Positions 1 to 11,657 are shown, counted from the stretch's first letter. The stretch: DNA of 64,000 nucleotides from Clusia tigrina (GCA_920105625.2 OV050031.1:126574275-126638274); one strand, 5' to 3'. Notes: generated from the sequence alone by a model not told the origin. Numbers and translations: made by a program.

Positions 1-24
1 GGCAGAAACACTGTAAGCAGAGAA

Positions 25-343
25 TAAGTTAGGAACACACGTGTTGCACGTCGTTGGCACCAAGCGCAGCCGTGAAACGCTGACATTCCATGCGGTCGCA
101 GCAGTATCGATAATGGTACGAACTATGCTGCAACAACGTGATGGTTCTATGTACCCGGAAAACACATGGCAAAGAGTGTGGCGCCATGCGCTTGCGCAGC
201 GCCAAGAGCAGCCGTGAAACGCTGTCGCGAAACGTCGACTCGAAACGCTGTCACCATGCGCCTCTCGGCGGCGTATGAGACAGGATTTACTGAATGGTGA
301 AAACATATCAAAAGAAGTAGAGTACAGGAGTTTGCGTAATTCA
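25..343. repeat. Dispersed repeat X, copy 1
   Basis: By eye this stretch aligns with 28,862-29,222. Shared blocks include the CACGTG-containing start near 40, an 'aaaacacatggcaaag' block near 160, repeated 'gtgaaacgctg' words, and a closing block ending 'aggagtttg' near 343. No coding capacity is recognised; the short frames over it have no family features. It could be an LTR or UTR piece of an uncharacterised element. Sequence identity was judged only by reading. Confidence 0.6.
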
Positions 344-794
344 TTGACGAGAGCGCGGAACGAGTGATCGAAGGATAAACAAAGATTAGTGACGGTGCAA
401 CGCGCCAAAAGCCCAAGCATGTGCAATATTGCGACAAGACCGTGGCGGATAAGTCAGCTCAAACTGGCAATCGCGCACCTCCAAATGATGACCCCACTTC
501 AGGCCTAAACTCGTATGTCAACTTTGCGACCGGGCTTACAGGACCAGAAAATACGCCTTCAGGATCCCGAGGAGCTAGAAGAGCTAGAGAAACTAGTCCC
601 CATGAGCGAAATCTCGGAGTGAAATAAAGTTTCCTTGGGATGCGCTAGGCGTAATATTAGAGTTCGAAACAACAGTACTACTTCTCGTTAACCCAACCGT
701 GCTCTCAAGCGACAAAATCAAATGAGCATGTACTGTTCCCAATTCAAGACAACAAACGTCCTCGGTTGGGGGACTAAGTACCGAAACCACTCCT
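344..794. other. No recognised gene
   Basis: A 68-residue open frame at 421-627 has no motif I recognise. The segment leads into the endonuclease relic downstream and may be degraded 5' sequence of the same LINE, but I cannot show this. Confidence 0.4.
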
Positions 795-1126
795 TTAATT
801 CGGGTCCAGGAACTATGGGTGGCGAATGATCGGATATGGTAACTGTTGATCGTCAAGGTAAGCCCAGACCCTGCGTTCTCGTTCTGAACGATATTTACGC
901 CTTCGTTCTTTCTAGATACTGTGGCAGCGACAACACTGCCATTTCGGTTGTGATACAATCCCAGTTTTTCTGGGTTGTGTCCAGCTACATGACTCATGAC
1001 CATGGGTCCTCACCTCCGAATGAACCGCTGAGAAGGATAGTCTGGGATGCAAAAGAGCAAACTATCAAGGTATTTGTTGGATCAGAGGCCAATGCTCACC
1101 ATAAATCGTTGAGAATAAGTGGATAA
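795..1126 (+). pseudogene. LOA-type LINE endonuclease relic
   Basis: This is a fragment of an apurinic-like (EEP) endonuclease domain from a non-LTR retrotransposon of the LOA/R1 group. The block reading WVVSSYMTHDHG followed by GSEANAHH matches, block for block, the endonuclease on the minus strand at 15,854-16,300 (WIVSSYMAHDHG, GADANAHH). The part before about residue 15 is in another frame, so at least one frameshift is present. The position normally held by Asp in the G-x-D-x-N-A-H-H block is Glu here. Reading stops at 1,124-1,126. It is a dead fragment with no adjoining RT domain. Confidence 0.75.
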
Positions 1127-1886
1127 AACTATCTAACAACCTATAAGTAGCAAACAGGGTGGGGAGCCAACTTTTATTAGCTCCAATTGTACGTAGGTCC
1201 TTGATGTGACTCTGTTGAGTACGCTAGCGCCTTCATTAATAAATCTTTTGTGCGTGCTACGCGAATGGTACTTCTCATATCACCATCGGTACTTCTTAAG
1301 TCACCATCGAGATAGAACTTTGTTTACCAAAGCAACCGCTTTTTCGAAATAAAAAGAAAACGATGTGAATTTCCTTTCGTTTGCCTATTTTCTCCCTGCT
1401 CGATGCCATAACGACATCAAAGGTTCGGTGAGATACCTCACACATACTCTCAAATCTGCATCTCAAGCCAATTACAAACCGCACCTCCTTCGTTATCTAA
1501 AACCGTACAATTCACTCTTCTGCTTCCTTTTTCCCTTCCGTCATTTGGAACACAAAACAATTGTCCTTTTATTTGTGTCACTTTTTCAAAGCACACTTTC
1601 CCATTTTTTTTTTAGTAATTATTATATCTCAACTATTTACAAACTATTATTTGTATATTTCAAACTTTGTTTACAAAACTTATACGCAAATAAAAGCTTC
1701 GAATAACAAAATGAGGAAACGTCAAAACCAAAACAAGAAGAAGGAAAATTCTCCCTTGCGGGTACTTTTTATGTGTGCCTTGGCTTTGCTGTTTAGTATG
1801 TGCTGAGTTTTCGTCAGAAACCATCAGATATTTGCTTACACTACACGTTGCGTTATCTGCCTTAGCGAGATTTTTTCTGGTTGGCA
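1127..1886. other. No recognised gene; AT- and pyrimidine-rich
   Basis: There are short frames on both strands, for example 113 residues at 1,365-1,706 and 75 residues on the minus strand at 1,660-1,887, but none has a domain or motif I recognise. The 1,500-1,640 part is rich in C and T runs. It is the sequence into which the MITE at 1,887-2,263 inserted. Confidence 0.4.
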
Positions 1887-2263
1887 CAAGGTGAATTTAC
1901 TTATATGGTGTCTGCAAGGTGAATTTCATACCTCCTGAATTGTCAAACATAAGTAATGCTCGACCAAAATAAACGAAATTGAGAGGAATGGAGGAATACA
2001 TAAATAAGAGCTGCTTAAAGTGGTATACAATTTATATAAAATATATTTAATAGTTAAATCGACTCATAATTTCTTCATAATGTTCAAACTTTACAAAAAT
2101 AACAATTAAAACACTCTTATTCAATCAAATCAAAACTCTATTTGCAATTGTTTGCATATTTGTTTTGATCGCATTTTTCTATTTTCCATTTTGACAGCTA
2201 CTGAGGGAAAATTGGTTCAAAGAAATTTGTTCTTGCAGCCACCATGCAAGTAAATTCACCTTG
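1887..2263. mobile_element. hAT-type MITE with 8-bp target duplication
   Basis: A 377-bp noncoding element. Its ends are inverted repeats starting CAAGGTGAATTTACTT; over the 28 bp that follow the first C, 25 positions match between the ends. It is flanked by a perfect 8-bp direct repeat ggttggca (1,879-1,886 and 2,264-2,271). A second partial copy of the terminal word, caaggtgaattt, lies just inside the left end near 1,914, as subterminal repeats do in hAT elements. There is no transposase. An 8-bp duplication is typical of the hAT superfamily (also of P elements). The family name is not known to me. Confidence 0.88.
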
Positions 2264-2329
2264 GGTTGGCATGAGCGAAATGTGCAACTGTTCTTAGTTT
2301 ACAGTTCATGTTTGGGTATTTCTGTTTTT

Positions 2330-3834
2330 ATACCCTTTACCATTAAAAAAGCTAATTTTGTACTTTTGAGAGGGATTGCAATTTCAAGAAGGAGGCGTGG
2401 TAGGTATGGACATACTCGTATATACACAGATATGATCAGAATGACTTGAATTTTTATTTTGTCTGTCTGCCTGTCCGTCTGTCCTGTTGGGGTCCTTATC
2501 TGCTTGTCGGCGAGAGGCGTCCTCTGGAATGTCCTGTCTCGGGAACCTGTAAACCTACACCACTTTTGTTACAAATAAAACTCACAGACAATTTTCGTTC
2601 AGAAGTCAAAATCACAAGAGAGCTTTATTCTTAAAATACTAGTTCTTATATACTATTTACAAATGAACATTACCGCCTACGTCTTGACTTTTCTGGTGTT
2701 CCAGTTTCGGAATTGTTATTTGGTGTCAGTTGCTCAAGCCAACCGACCTACTTCAAAAGTAAAAGCTGTCGTCGGTGCATTCTAAATGCCCCTCGTCAGC
2801 TTGACTGCGGAACTGTGACACCCTAAAAGTTTACATCATAATTAATGAATAAATACTATTCATTTACAATATTTGCACCCTAAAAATATGTGCGTTCTTA
2901 ATGAATTTAATAGGAGCCGGTGCTGTGATTCAACTACGCCTAGGTAGCTTGATTCTAACTCACAACAGTCCGTCCATCTGTCCGCTGTGGCCACTTTTTT
3001 CTACACCGTTAGAGCTATCTTAATGAAATTTTTCAAAAGTATAGTCTGGACAGAAGATACAGATCCAGATTGCTATATGGGTCGATTTGGACAAAGACCA
3101 CGCCTACCTCCCATATAAGGAACTTTTTTCACCTTTTTTAAAATGACTATAACTTCCGTCCAATGGATGGAATAGTGACGCAATTAGCCAGTTATGGAGA
3201 TGTCGGTCCTACTAAACACAATGTAAAAATATTAACTGCCACGCCCACTATTAACAAATTTTTATAACTGAAATTTTACGGGAAGGAACATGTGGACATT
3301 ATGAAGCTATCTGCAATAAATGTGGTTGATCAGGGAAAAGACACGCCCTCTTTTGATATAAGAAACTTTTGGGTCTAAAATTAAAATTCGCCTACCTATG
3401 TTCATATTGCTGCCACTGGAACAAAAATTGGCAGAAATATACATGTGTGCAGAATATGAAGATCATAATGTTACTGCCCCACTCAAAATTAACCAAAAAT
3501 CATTACTAGGCTCCTATAGAAGATTCCCCAACAAAATTTCACAGGAAGGTTGCGGGTACTAATATTAAACAACACACAAAAGTTGGGCGTATTAGTTTTA
3601 GAACTACGCCCACTATTGACATATTATTATAACTTACGACCTATACAATATTTTGGACGAAATTTTATATTAGTAGTTATATTAACACTACACCATACGC
3701 CATACACAATGGGGTCGATGTAATCAATTTAGGGTACCCTACCGAAAATTACCATAGATATGCTCCTAATGATGATTTATGAAGAAAACATCCCCATTAT
3801 TGTACTCGCACGCACAAGGAACGGTAAAGGGTAT
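2330..3834. repeat. Noncoding fly repeat with ATACCC ends, split by a solo LTR
   Basis: The ends are inverted: ataccctttacc at 2,330-2,341 and ggtaaagggtat at 3,823-3,834. Inside are 'gtctgtctgcctgtccgtct' and several 'cacgcccac' type words (near 3,240 and 3,610). This combination is common in dipteran noncoding repeats and reminds me of INE-1/DINE-1-like elements, an inference from memory. Without the LTR insertion it would be about 1.0 kb. No protein is encoded. Confidence 0.6.
2485..2967. mobile_element. Solo LTR, 4-bp target duplication
   Basis: A 483-bp segment starts TGTTGGGG and ends CACAACA, giving inverted termini TGTTG/CAACA. It is flanked by the 4-bp direct repeat gtcc (2,481-2,484 and 2,968-2,971) and sits inside the 'gtccgtctgtcc' part of the surrounding repeat. 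An AATAAA-like signal is present near 2,574. No internal retroelement region is attached, so it is best read as a solo LTR left by LTR-LTR recombination. A 4-bp duplication is usual for Ty3/Gypsy elements; the clade is inferred from this alone. Confidence 0.85.
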
Positions 3835-3844
3835 TTCGAAGTAG

Positions 3845-5192
3845 GTCTAACCCGACTTCAGACTTCTGTACTCATTTTTCATTCACTAGAGTTTCAATGT
3901 CCAAGGTAGTTTTCCGGATAACATGAGATGGGAATGGTAATTTAGGAGGAGTTGCATTAATATCTGCTGATACAAGAACGGAATTTATATTTTGAAGGGC
4001 TGCTTCGATTTCGTCTTTGCATTTTTGACGTTGTGAAATATTTGAGCCAGATAGTTATTGAAGAGGTTAAGAAATTAGAATCGTAAATAGTTAAATTATT
4101 ACCGGTGAATGATCAGAAGATATGTCAAGGCATGGCTCCGGTAAAAACAATTTTTTTTAATACCTTTTTTTATCCCAAAGTCAATAAGATCTGGTGTTTT
4201 CCGAGGATCGGCAGGCCAATATGTTGGATGGCCAGAGCACACTAAATCAAGATTGTTGCGACGATTCAAAAGAGCAGAGAATAATTGTTTACCTTTGGGA
4301 TCAATCAGCCTGGACTCCCAGAAAGTGTGCTTCGCATTAAAGTCTCCAGCTGATACGAATTTCTTCCCAAGCATTTTAAAAAATTCATTAAACTGCGCGG
4401 CAGTGACTGGAAAACTAGGGGGACAGTAAACCGCACTTAGGATGAGTGTTTTACTCTATTTCTTATTAATATACCAGTTTCACTATGAGCTTTCCCATCA
4501 GGATGATTCGTCATATGCAGCTTGTAACCCGGGATGGAAAAGTTGAATTTGTTTGTAAGATGACTTTCCGAGACAAGCATTACAACAATTTTATTGGAAG
4601 ACAAAAAGTTTTCTAATTCCAATTTATGCTGGCGGATACCATTGGAATTCCAGTGACAAATACAAATTAAGTTCATTTTATTGAAATGAACATTTACATC
4701 ATTTGGTTTTGCGTTTTTATGCCCTCTTGAACCATATTTTGCATTGTGGTCATTAACTGTGCTAAACATTGATTAACACTCATTAGCATAGCTTTTAGAC
4801 TTTGGGAGTTCATACCATTGGCTGTATTTGAGTTAATGCTAGCCTTTACTATGTTTGCGTACGACGTAGCAGACGAACTATTTGAAGGCTCAGACTGCCT
4901 CAGGTTAGTGGTACCTGCTCTCAACTCAGAAGTTGGATTGGGTTTGAATTTTGTACTTTGGAAAGGCTTTCTTTAAGGTCACTGGACATCCACGGAAGTT
5001 GGCAGTTAGATTGCCGCCAGTTGCCGTCTGAATCAGACGAGCATGGTGAACGTTGCCACCAGGTATCAGCACAGTTGGAACACTGGTACAGTGGAAAAAA
5101 ATTAGATTCACTTTTGGCAGATCTTTGCTGGAATTTGTTAATGGAATTGGAGGATAACGAATGATATTCCATTGAATAATTCTATATTTCAA
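3845..5192 (-). pseudogene. Jockey-clade LINE fragment: gag end and endonuclease
   Basis: Read on the minus strand, the frames run: the end of a gag-like ORF1 (4,694-5,192), then the start of ORF2 with ICICHWNSNGIRQHKLELE (4,437-4,769), then endonuclease blocks GDFNAKHTFW, TYWPADPRKTPDLIDF (4,099-4,374) and SSDHSPV near 4,110. A zinc-knuckle-like stretch ending FRGCPVTLKKAFPKYK lies at the gag end. Several frameshifts and stops separate these. The order gag, endonuclease fits the Jockey clade. Both the 5' gag and all of the RT are missing; the fragment fades at about 3,845, next to the repeat ending at 3,834. Confidence 0.8.
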
Positions 5193-6550
5193 TTGCCAAT
5201 TTAAAATTAATTACATTAATACGGAGAAACACGCATTTTCATTCATTTTTATACCGAAAAAATGTATTCAAAAAATTTATTTAAATCAATAAAAAACGCG
5301 AAAATCATCCGAAAAAGCGTAAAAAGGATGGTTTCTGTATTTAAAAAGTGTGTTGAGTTGCTTGAAATGGCAATAATATTGCATAGTATATTGTAAAAAG
5401 GAAAAACTGTAAGAACTATATCGAAAAGTTTGCCCAAGAATTTCAAAAAAGCGCATAAAAACAGCAATAAATGGGGAAAATCGATGAAAAATGGGCAAAA
5501 ATCATGAAAATAGGCTAAAAAATTTGATTTTCTCAGTTGAAATGTGCGTTCTAATGGTAAAACTAGTAATTGCGAGCCGTATAAAAATAACGAAAGAAAT
5601 TTTGAATACAGGAATAGCGACTTAAATGAGCTTAAATGGTAAAAAATTCATTAATTGACCGAAATTCAAACAAAACGCCATAAAATTTTCCCAATGAGCC
5701 AAGTTGGCACTTTCATCGATGGAGTAGTACTCAGGGGGCTCAACCAAACACAACCATATGGTTTTCACGTTTGTACCACAAATTTCGTGTCAAAAACTTG
5801 AACAGTGTAATAGCACTTTTTATTTTTATCGAAGTGCGATATTATAATAAAGTAGTTGCATTCTTCGTTTATTTGAACTTATGTTTCCCCTATGTTACCA
5901 GTCATTACAGGAATAATATGCAATTTTTTGCGGCCTATTAGCTTTCTTAAACTTTGCACTAATGCGTTGGATAGGCGATCACGTAAATAAATAGGTGATT
6001 GTTTATAGAAGTTGTTTGATTTTGCACTCCCGAGTCCGTAGCATCGATTATCGAACAGCAAAACGATTTGGTTAGAGTTTGCTATTATTACTAATTTTTG
6101 GCCTATGAACTTTGGCTGCCTATTTGCCCAATTTAGTTTGAAGACTTAATTTTCGCTTTATATGCATGTAGCGATCTATGCATGTCTGTAATGTCGCCCT
6201 AGCTGTAATTTGTTCATACGAGAGAGGAGTACGATGATGTGAGAATATTACAATGACGAGATATTTGAATTTCCTTTGTTGTTGTGTTAGTGTTACGCTC
6301 TTCTTTTTTTAATACATTGTAAGTCTGACTGCGCATGTTTTCTTCTTCGGTTGTATACGGTGAGGCGCATTGAGATTTCCACGAGCTCTGAGCAGAGTGT
6401 ACTGGGGGCATTGTTAGCCTTCATGTCCGTTTATGCGTCACTGATCTGAGTGCGATCGCTATTTACTTGCATTGCTGGGAGCAGTTGCAATTTTACTGTG
6501 TGGCAGTTGCATGCGCGACCGGTTTCTATATAAAACTATGCAACAAAACA
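5193..6550. other. No recognised gene
   Basis: AT-rich sequence with only short frames (60-72 residues), none with a motif I recognise. No inverted terminal repeats or long direct repeats were noticed. The Jockey-clade element on the plus strand starts at its right edge. Confidence 0.4.
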
Positions 6551-6554
6551 GCCT

Positions 6555-7548
6555 TTCCTACCTATCAACGGGTGAGCCAACCTACTGGCCAACGGACAGA
6601 AACAAGCTTCCAGACGTTTTGGACTTTTTTGTATCCAAACGTGTACCAAAAACAAACACTTCCATGGAATCGTGCCTGGACCTGTCATCAGAAAACTCAC
6701 CGATAGTTCTAACAATTACCTGTGAGGTTCAGATCAGAGCAAGAACAATCTGTCTGCACAACAAAAGCACAAATTGGGAGCTGTTTAGACAAAGCATTAT
6801 CGAGACTCTAGTCACCAATATTCCTTTAAAAAACAAAACAAATATAGACGATGCAGTAGAACTTTTGAACTCAGCCATTCAGCATGCTGCATGGACTTCC
6901 ACATTGGAGCCCAGCTGTATAAGTAATCATCGTGATGTAAGCCAGGTTGTAAAGGAGCAACTAAAAGAAAAGCGGAGACTGCGTCGAATTTGGCAAATGA
7001 CCAGAAGCCCCTATGACAAAAACCGGTTCAATTGCGCTACAAAGCAATTCAAAAACGCCCTACGGTCAACAAAAATTCAGAAATACAAAGCTATCTCAGC
7101 AGCTTGTCACCTTCACAGGCTTCAGGTTATTCTCTATGGAAAGCTACAAAAAAACTAAATCAACCAACATCACACGTGCCACCTATTAAAACGAAAGATG
7201 GCGGATGGGCCAGATCTGACAAGGAAAAAGCACAGTCATTTACTCTTCATTTATTAGAAGTATTTGCGCCGTTTCCAAGCAAATATCCACAAGAAGATAT
7301 AAAAATAGCTGAATTACTAGATGCCCCATACCAAATGGATATTCCGATCCAGCATTTTAAACTAAAAGAAATTAGAGGAATTATCAAGAATACGCTAAAA
7401 GACAAAAAATCGCCGGGATATGACCTTATTACGAGCAGAATCCTAAAGGAGCTACCAGATTGCGGCTATAAATTCATTGCCCAATTATTCAATGCGATTA
7501 TCCGATGTGACCACTTCCCAAGCCAATGGAAAGTGGCTCAAATTATCC
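6555..7548 (+). pseudogene. Outer Jockey-clade LINE, 5' part (EN end to RT start)
   Basis: This holds the end of the endonuclease (EPTYWPTDRNKLPDVLDFF, then SSENSPIVLTI where the family has SSDHSPV), the linker ending in the SLWKATKKLNQPT block, and the RT N-terminus with the KSPGYDLIT motif and FPSQWKVAQI at the break. A frameshift lies near 7,070. The element is 5'-truncated, starting within EN at about 6,555. It is interrupted at 7,548 by a second LINE and resumes at 10,217 in the same frame (codon 7,548/10,217/10,218). Confidence 0.9.
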
Positions 7549-8348
7549 AAATTACCCCAGATAATAAGGCTCATGCAGGTTCAGCAATATTAATACGCAA
7601 TAACATAAAACACTGTGAGAGCACATCTTATCGCACAGAAGCTATACAAGCCACGAATATAATTGTTGATGACTGGAAAGGGCCAATTACAATTTCCGCT
7701 GTCTACAGCCCACCTAAACACACAATAAAAATGGAGGAGTATGAGAAATTCTTTAAGACCCTTGGCAATAGATTCCTAGCTGGAGGAGACTATAACGCAA
7801 AGCACACATACTGGGGTTCCCGTCTCACTACACCAAAAGGTCGACAGCTTTATGCGGCCATTGGAAAATTAAATTTACTCCCTGTCTCTTCAGGTACACC
7901 AACATACTGGCCAACAGATGTAAGAAAAATTCCCGACTTGATTGACTTCCTTGTGACGAAAGGTATCATGCTTAGTGATCTTAAATGTAGCCCATGTTTT
8001 GAGCTGTCTTCTGACCACTCTCCAGTTCTCGTCGAGCTTAACAACAATCTTGCCCTTCTTCCCAGTCAATGTAGCTTACATAATCACAAAACTGATTGGA
8101 ATCGCTTCCGATATATGGTATCTTCCACAATTGATTTAAAACTATCACTGAAATCTGAAGAAGATATCATTGCGGCTGTTGAACACTTCAACAACTGCCT
8201 GCAACAAGCTGCGTGGGACTCCACCCCCACACTAAATGAGCGAAAATCAATGAACATCTCCAAACCTATAAAAGAAAAACTGAGAGAAAAGCGATATGCA
8301 AGAAAAAGTGGCAACAAACTAGACATCCTGAGGACAAGAAAAAATTAA
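7549..8348 (+). pseudogene. Endonuclease domain of inner Jockey-clade LINE
   Basis: The fragment shows the EEP endonuclease blocks in order: SAILIRNNIKH, ISAVYSPPKH, LAGGDYNAKHTYWGSR (the D-N pair of the active site), TYWPTDVRKIPDLIDFLVT, and SSDHSPVLVEL (the catalytic D-H). The N-terminal NxN and E motifs are missing because of 5' truncation. The linker follows and the frame breaks near 8,340, continuing in the frame used at 8,489. Its first residues are joined by chance in frame to the outer element's RT start, making a misleading 438-residue chimera across 7,548/7,549. Confidence 0.9.
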
Positions 8349-8349
8349 A

Positions 8350-10057
8350 TGCGCTTACAAAAGAACTTAAAGAGATCCTTAATAACGAACGAAACACCCA
8401 ACTCCATCATTACCTCAGTAATCTCGATGCAACAGCTGCTACAGAATACTCTCTCTGGAAAGCAACTAGGAATCTAAAGAGACCCACAATGTTCCAACCC
8501 GCTTTACGAATGGAAAATACCGAATGGGCTAAAAGTGACCTTGAAAGAGCAGTCACATTTGCCCGACACTTAAAAAAAGTATTTACCCCACAGGAAATCG
8601 AGCCCCCAGCATGTGTAACAGAAGAAGTGAAAAGTGTTCTGAGTAATACCCATCAGATGGACCTACCCATACGTAAATTTTCCAAATCTGAAGTGAAAGC
8701 AGCTATTGATAAGCTAAATATTAAGAAAGCCCCTGGGTACGACCTTATCACTGGAAAAATAGTAAAACAACTTCCAGAAGAAGGAGTGACATATCTTACC
8801 TACTTATTTAACGCGGTACTAACATCTGGCTTCATACCTCCCCAATGGAAAGTGTCACAATTAAAAATGATTCTCAAACCCGGAAAAAGCGCTGATAAAG
8901 TTGAATCGTATCGCCCAATTAGCTTGTTACCGATTGCTTCTAAACTCATTCAAACCCTTTTCCTGAAAAGACTACTCCCAATTATAGAAGAGCGAAAGCT
9001 AATTCCAAATCATCAATTTGGATTCAGGAAAAAACACAGCACAATCGAACAGGTTCATAGGATTGTTGAGTATATACACACTGCATTCGAACATAAACAA
9101 TATTGTACAGCAGCGTTTCTTGACATCTCGCAAGCATTTGATCGCGTTTGGCACGATGGCTTGCTTTACAAAATAAAAACTACACTCCCCATTAACTACT
9201 ATGTGTTAATCAAGTCCTATCTTACAAATAGATATTTTTTCGTAAAGCAAGGTGAGGAACAATCTGAGCTCCATGAAAGCTCAGCAGGCGTACCCCAAGG
9301 AAGTGTCTTGGGCCCAATACTTTATCTACTTCCCACGTACGACTTACCATCAGCTGAAGGAGTCACCATAGGTACCTTTGCAGATGACACTGCTGTCTTA
9401 GCTGTTGACACTCTCCCACACTTAGCTTCCTCTAAAATCCAGAGTGGGCTAAACAAAATTATTGACTGGCTAAAAAAATGGAAAATCAAGTTGAACGAAA
9501 CAAAATCAGTCCAGGTTACATTCACTCTGAAACGAAACACCTGCCCACCCGTTAAACTCAACGGCATAAATATACCCCAATGTAATGAGGCTAGATACCT
9601 TGGGATGCACCTCGACAGAAGATTAACTTGGAAAACACATATATTTACAAAACGAAAATCACTCGGTATAAAGCTCAGAAATCTACACTGGCTCTTGAAT
9701 CGAAACTCCAAAGTCTCAATCGATAGCAAATTGCTCTTGTACTCAGCAATTTTAAAACCAGTTTGGACTTACGGTATTCAGCTGTGGGGCACTGCGGCAA
9801 CTTCCAATGTTGAAATACTTTAAAGATTCCAATCAAAGACCCTAAGAATGATTGTAAACGCGCCCTATTATGTCACAAACAACCAAATCCATCGTGACCT
9901 CAAAGTTCCTACAGTCGCTCAAGAAATAAAAAAGCTCTCTACTTCGCACAATCTGAGACTCCTAGTCCACCCAAATTCACTGATATCGGAACTCACTTCC
10001 AACCCCTTCACTTTCATCCGACTGAAGAGAAAATCCACAACAGATCTCCTGTGCTAA
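8350..10057 (+). pseudogene. Reverse transcriptase of inner Jockey-clade LINE
   Basis: The main frame (8,489-9,823) covers a nearly full RT domain: KAPGYDLITGK, SYRPISLLPIASKL, HQFGFRKKHSTIEQ, FLDISQAFDRVWHDG (first catalytic Asp), GVPQGSVLGPILY, FADDTAVL (catalytic DD near 9,382) and YLGMHLDRRLTW. An in-frame TAA at 9,821-9,823 replaces a Gln-type codon seen in the outer copy (EILQQFQSK); the same frame then runs to 10,057 with the conserved C-terminal PYYVTNNQIHRDL block. No RNase H domain follows, as expected for Jockey. The catalytic residues are intact, but the stop and the upstream frameshift make it non-functional. Confidence 0.92.
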
Positions 10058-10177
10058 TAGGCAATGGCTGCACCACTGGGTGTAGTCCATAAAAGACAAT
10101 AAATACAAAAATTAGTCTTAAGTTATTAAATATTGCTGAATGTGATTGAATGTAACAGATTGTAATAAAATATTTGG

Positions 10178-10210
<33 letters not shown>
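10058..10210 (+). other. 3' UTR and poly(A) tail of inner LINE
   Basis: Noncoding sequence after the stop, ending in an A run from about 10,183 to 10,210 that merges with the start of the right target duplication. An aataaa word lies near 10,099. Confidence 0.85.
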
Positions 10211-10212
<2 letters not shown>

Positions 10213-10216
10213 ATCC

Positions 10217-11382
10217 TTGTTCCCAAACCTGGGAAACTGGCAGAAGTGGTCACCTCATATAGACCAATTAGCTTGCTTCCGATACTTTCCAAAGTGTTTG
10301 AGAAACTTCTATTGAAGCGACTCCTCCCAATCATCGAGTCAAAACAACTTATACCTTCCCATCAATTTGGATTCCGAAAGCATCATGCTACGATAGCACA
10401 AATAAATCGAGTATATTCATTTGCACAGAATGCACTAGAAAATAGAGAATACTGTTCAGCTGCATTCCTGGATATCACCCAAGCATTCGACAAGGTGTGG
10501 CACCAAGGGTTACTGTACAAATTAAAAATGCATTTACCCTATCACTACTTTGCCATATTAAAGTCCTACTTAGAAAGCAGATTATTCATGGCCAAAGTTA
10601 ACAGCGACGTAACTTCCCTCTATCCAATCAAAGCTGGTGTTCCACAAGGGAGCGTTTTGGGACCTGTGCTCTACACACCATTCACGGCTGACCTGCCGCT
10701 GACTGTTACCACATATACCGCAACTTTTGCAGATGATACTGTTGTAATGGCCTGCAACAAAAACCCCGTGTTAGCCTCGAAGCATTTGCAGGAGAACCTG
10801 AACCAAATTGACTTATGGCTAGACAAGTGGCGAATAAAAGCAAATGCAATAAAATCAGTGCAAACGACTTTTACCCTACGTGCAGGTTCTTGCCCTCCAG
10901 TGACACTAAGTAACTCCCAATTGCCACAAGCAGACCATGCAAAATACCTTGGGGTGCACCTGGATCGGCGGCTTACGTGGCGCTGTCACATCTTCTCCAA
11001 ACGGAAACAACTTGGACTAACGCTTAGGTCATTGTTCTGGCTACTTGGACGAAGGTCAGCCCTAACACTTGGAAATAAAGTCCTGATATATAAGGCAATG
11101 CCCATATGGACTTATGGTATTAAAATTTGGGGATCAGCATCCAAGTCAAACCTGGAAATCCTACAACAATTCCAATCAAAAGTCATACGACTGTGTGCTA
11201 ATGCACCTTGGTATGTCAGCAACGACATCATTCATCGCAATCTAAACATCCCAAAAGTAAATGATGAACGTCTTAGAGTCCATCCTAACAACCTAGCGGT
11301 AGAATTGATAACCAGCGATACCAGCGCGCGAAGACTAAAAAAATATGTACCATCGGACTTACCATTCAGATTTACCACCTAA
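10217..11382 (+). pseudogene. Outer Jockey-clade LINE, 3' part (RT)
   Basis: This continues the RT begun at 7,032-7,548. Seen in order: VPKPGKLAEVVTSYRPISLL, HQFGFRKHHATIAQ, FLDITQAFDKVWHQG, GVPQGSVLGPVLY, FADDTVVM (catalytic DD), YLGVHLDRRLTW, IWTYGIKIWGSA, and the C-terminal HRNLNIPKV block, then a stop at 11,380-11,382. The apparent start codon in the poly(A) region is artificial: the N-terminal lysine run is the inner element's tail. This part of the frame is uninterrupted; the frameshift near 7,070 and 5' truncation are the element's known defects. Confidence 0.92.
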
Positions 11383-11656
11383 GATCAAATTAAAAATAAA
11401 AATTAAAAAATAAGATTAAATTTTAAAAAAAAAATAAAAATAAAAAAAATAAATAAATAATAATAATAATAATAATAATAAGGAATGAATGAAATTAATA
11501 TATATAAAATCTAGCTTTGTTATATTAATGTACCTAATGTATTGAATGCTACTGAAAATTCATACACATGTTTATAACCAAATATAATATAAGTAGTACT
11601 GAATGTCCAGCTGGACAGATTGTAGTTAAATAAATGGAGATTAAAAAAAAAAAAAA
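11383..11656 (+). other. 3' UTR and poly(A) of outer LINE
   Basis: An AT-rich 3' UTR with an (aat)n tract near 11,459-11,481 and an A run at 11,643-11,656. The TA microsatellite starts 5 bp later. Confidence 0.8.
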
Positions 11657-11657
11657 G

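Larger units (their letters stand above)
7549..10207 (+). mobile_element. Inner Jockey-clade LINE, 5'-truncated, with poly(A)
   Basis: A 5'-truncated non-LTR element inserted in the RT of the outer element. It starts within the endonuclease and ends in a 3' UTR followed by an A run at 10,183-10,210. The target duplication is aaattatcc at 7,540-7,548 and 10,208-10,216 (the first three A bases could belong to the tail). Target-primed insertion with 5' truncation is the usual mode for LINEs. It encodes EN and RT, broken by one frameshift near 8,340 and one TAA at 9,821-9,823. Confidence 0.92.

Noticed and set aside
593..1003. 136-residue minus-strand frame
   Set aside because: It is antisense to the LOA-type endonuclease relic, which has recognisable motifs on the plus strand.
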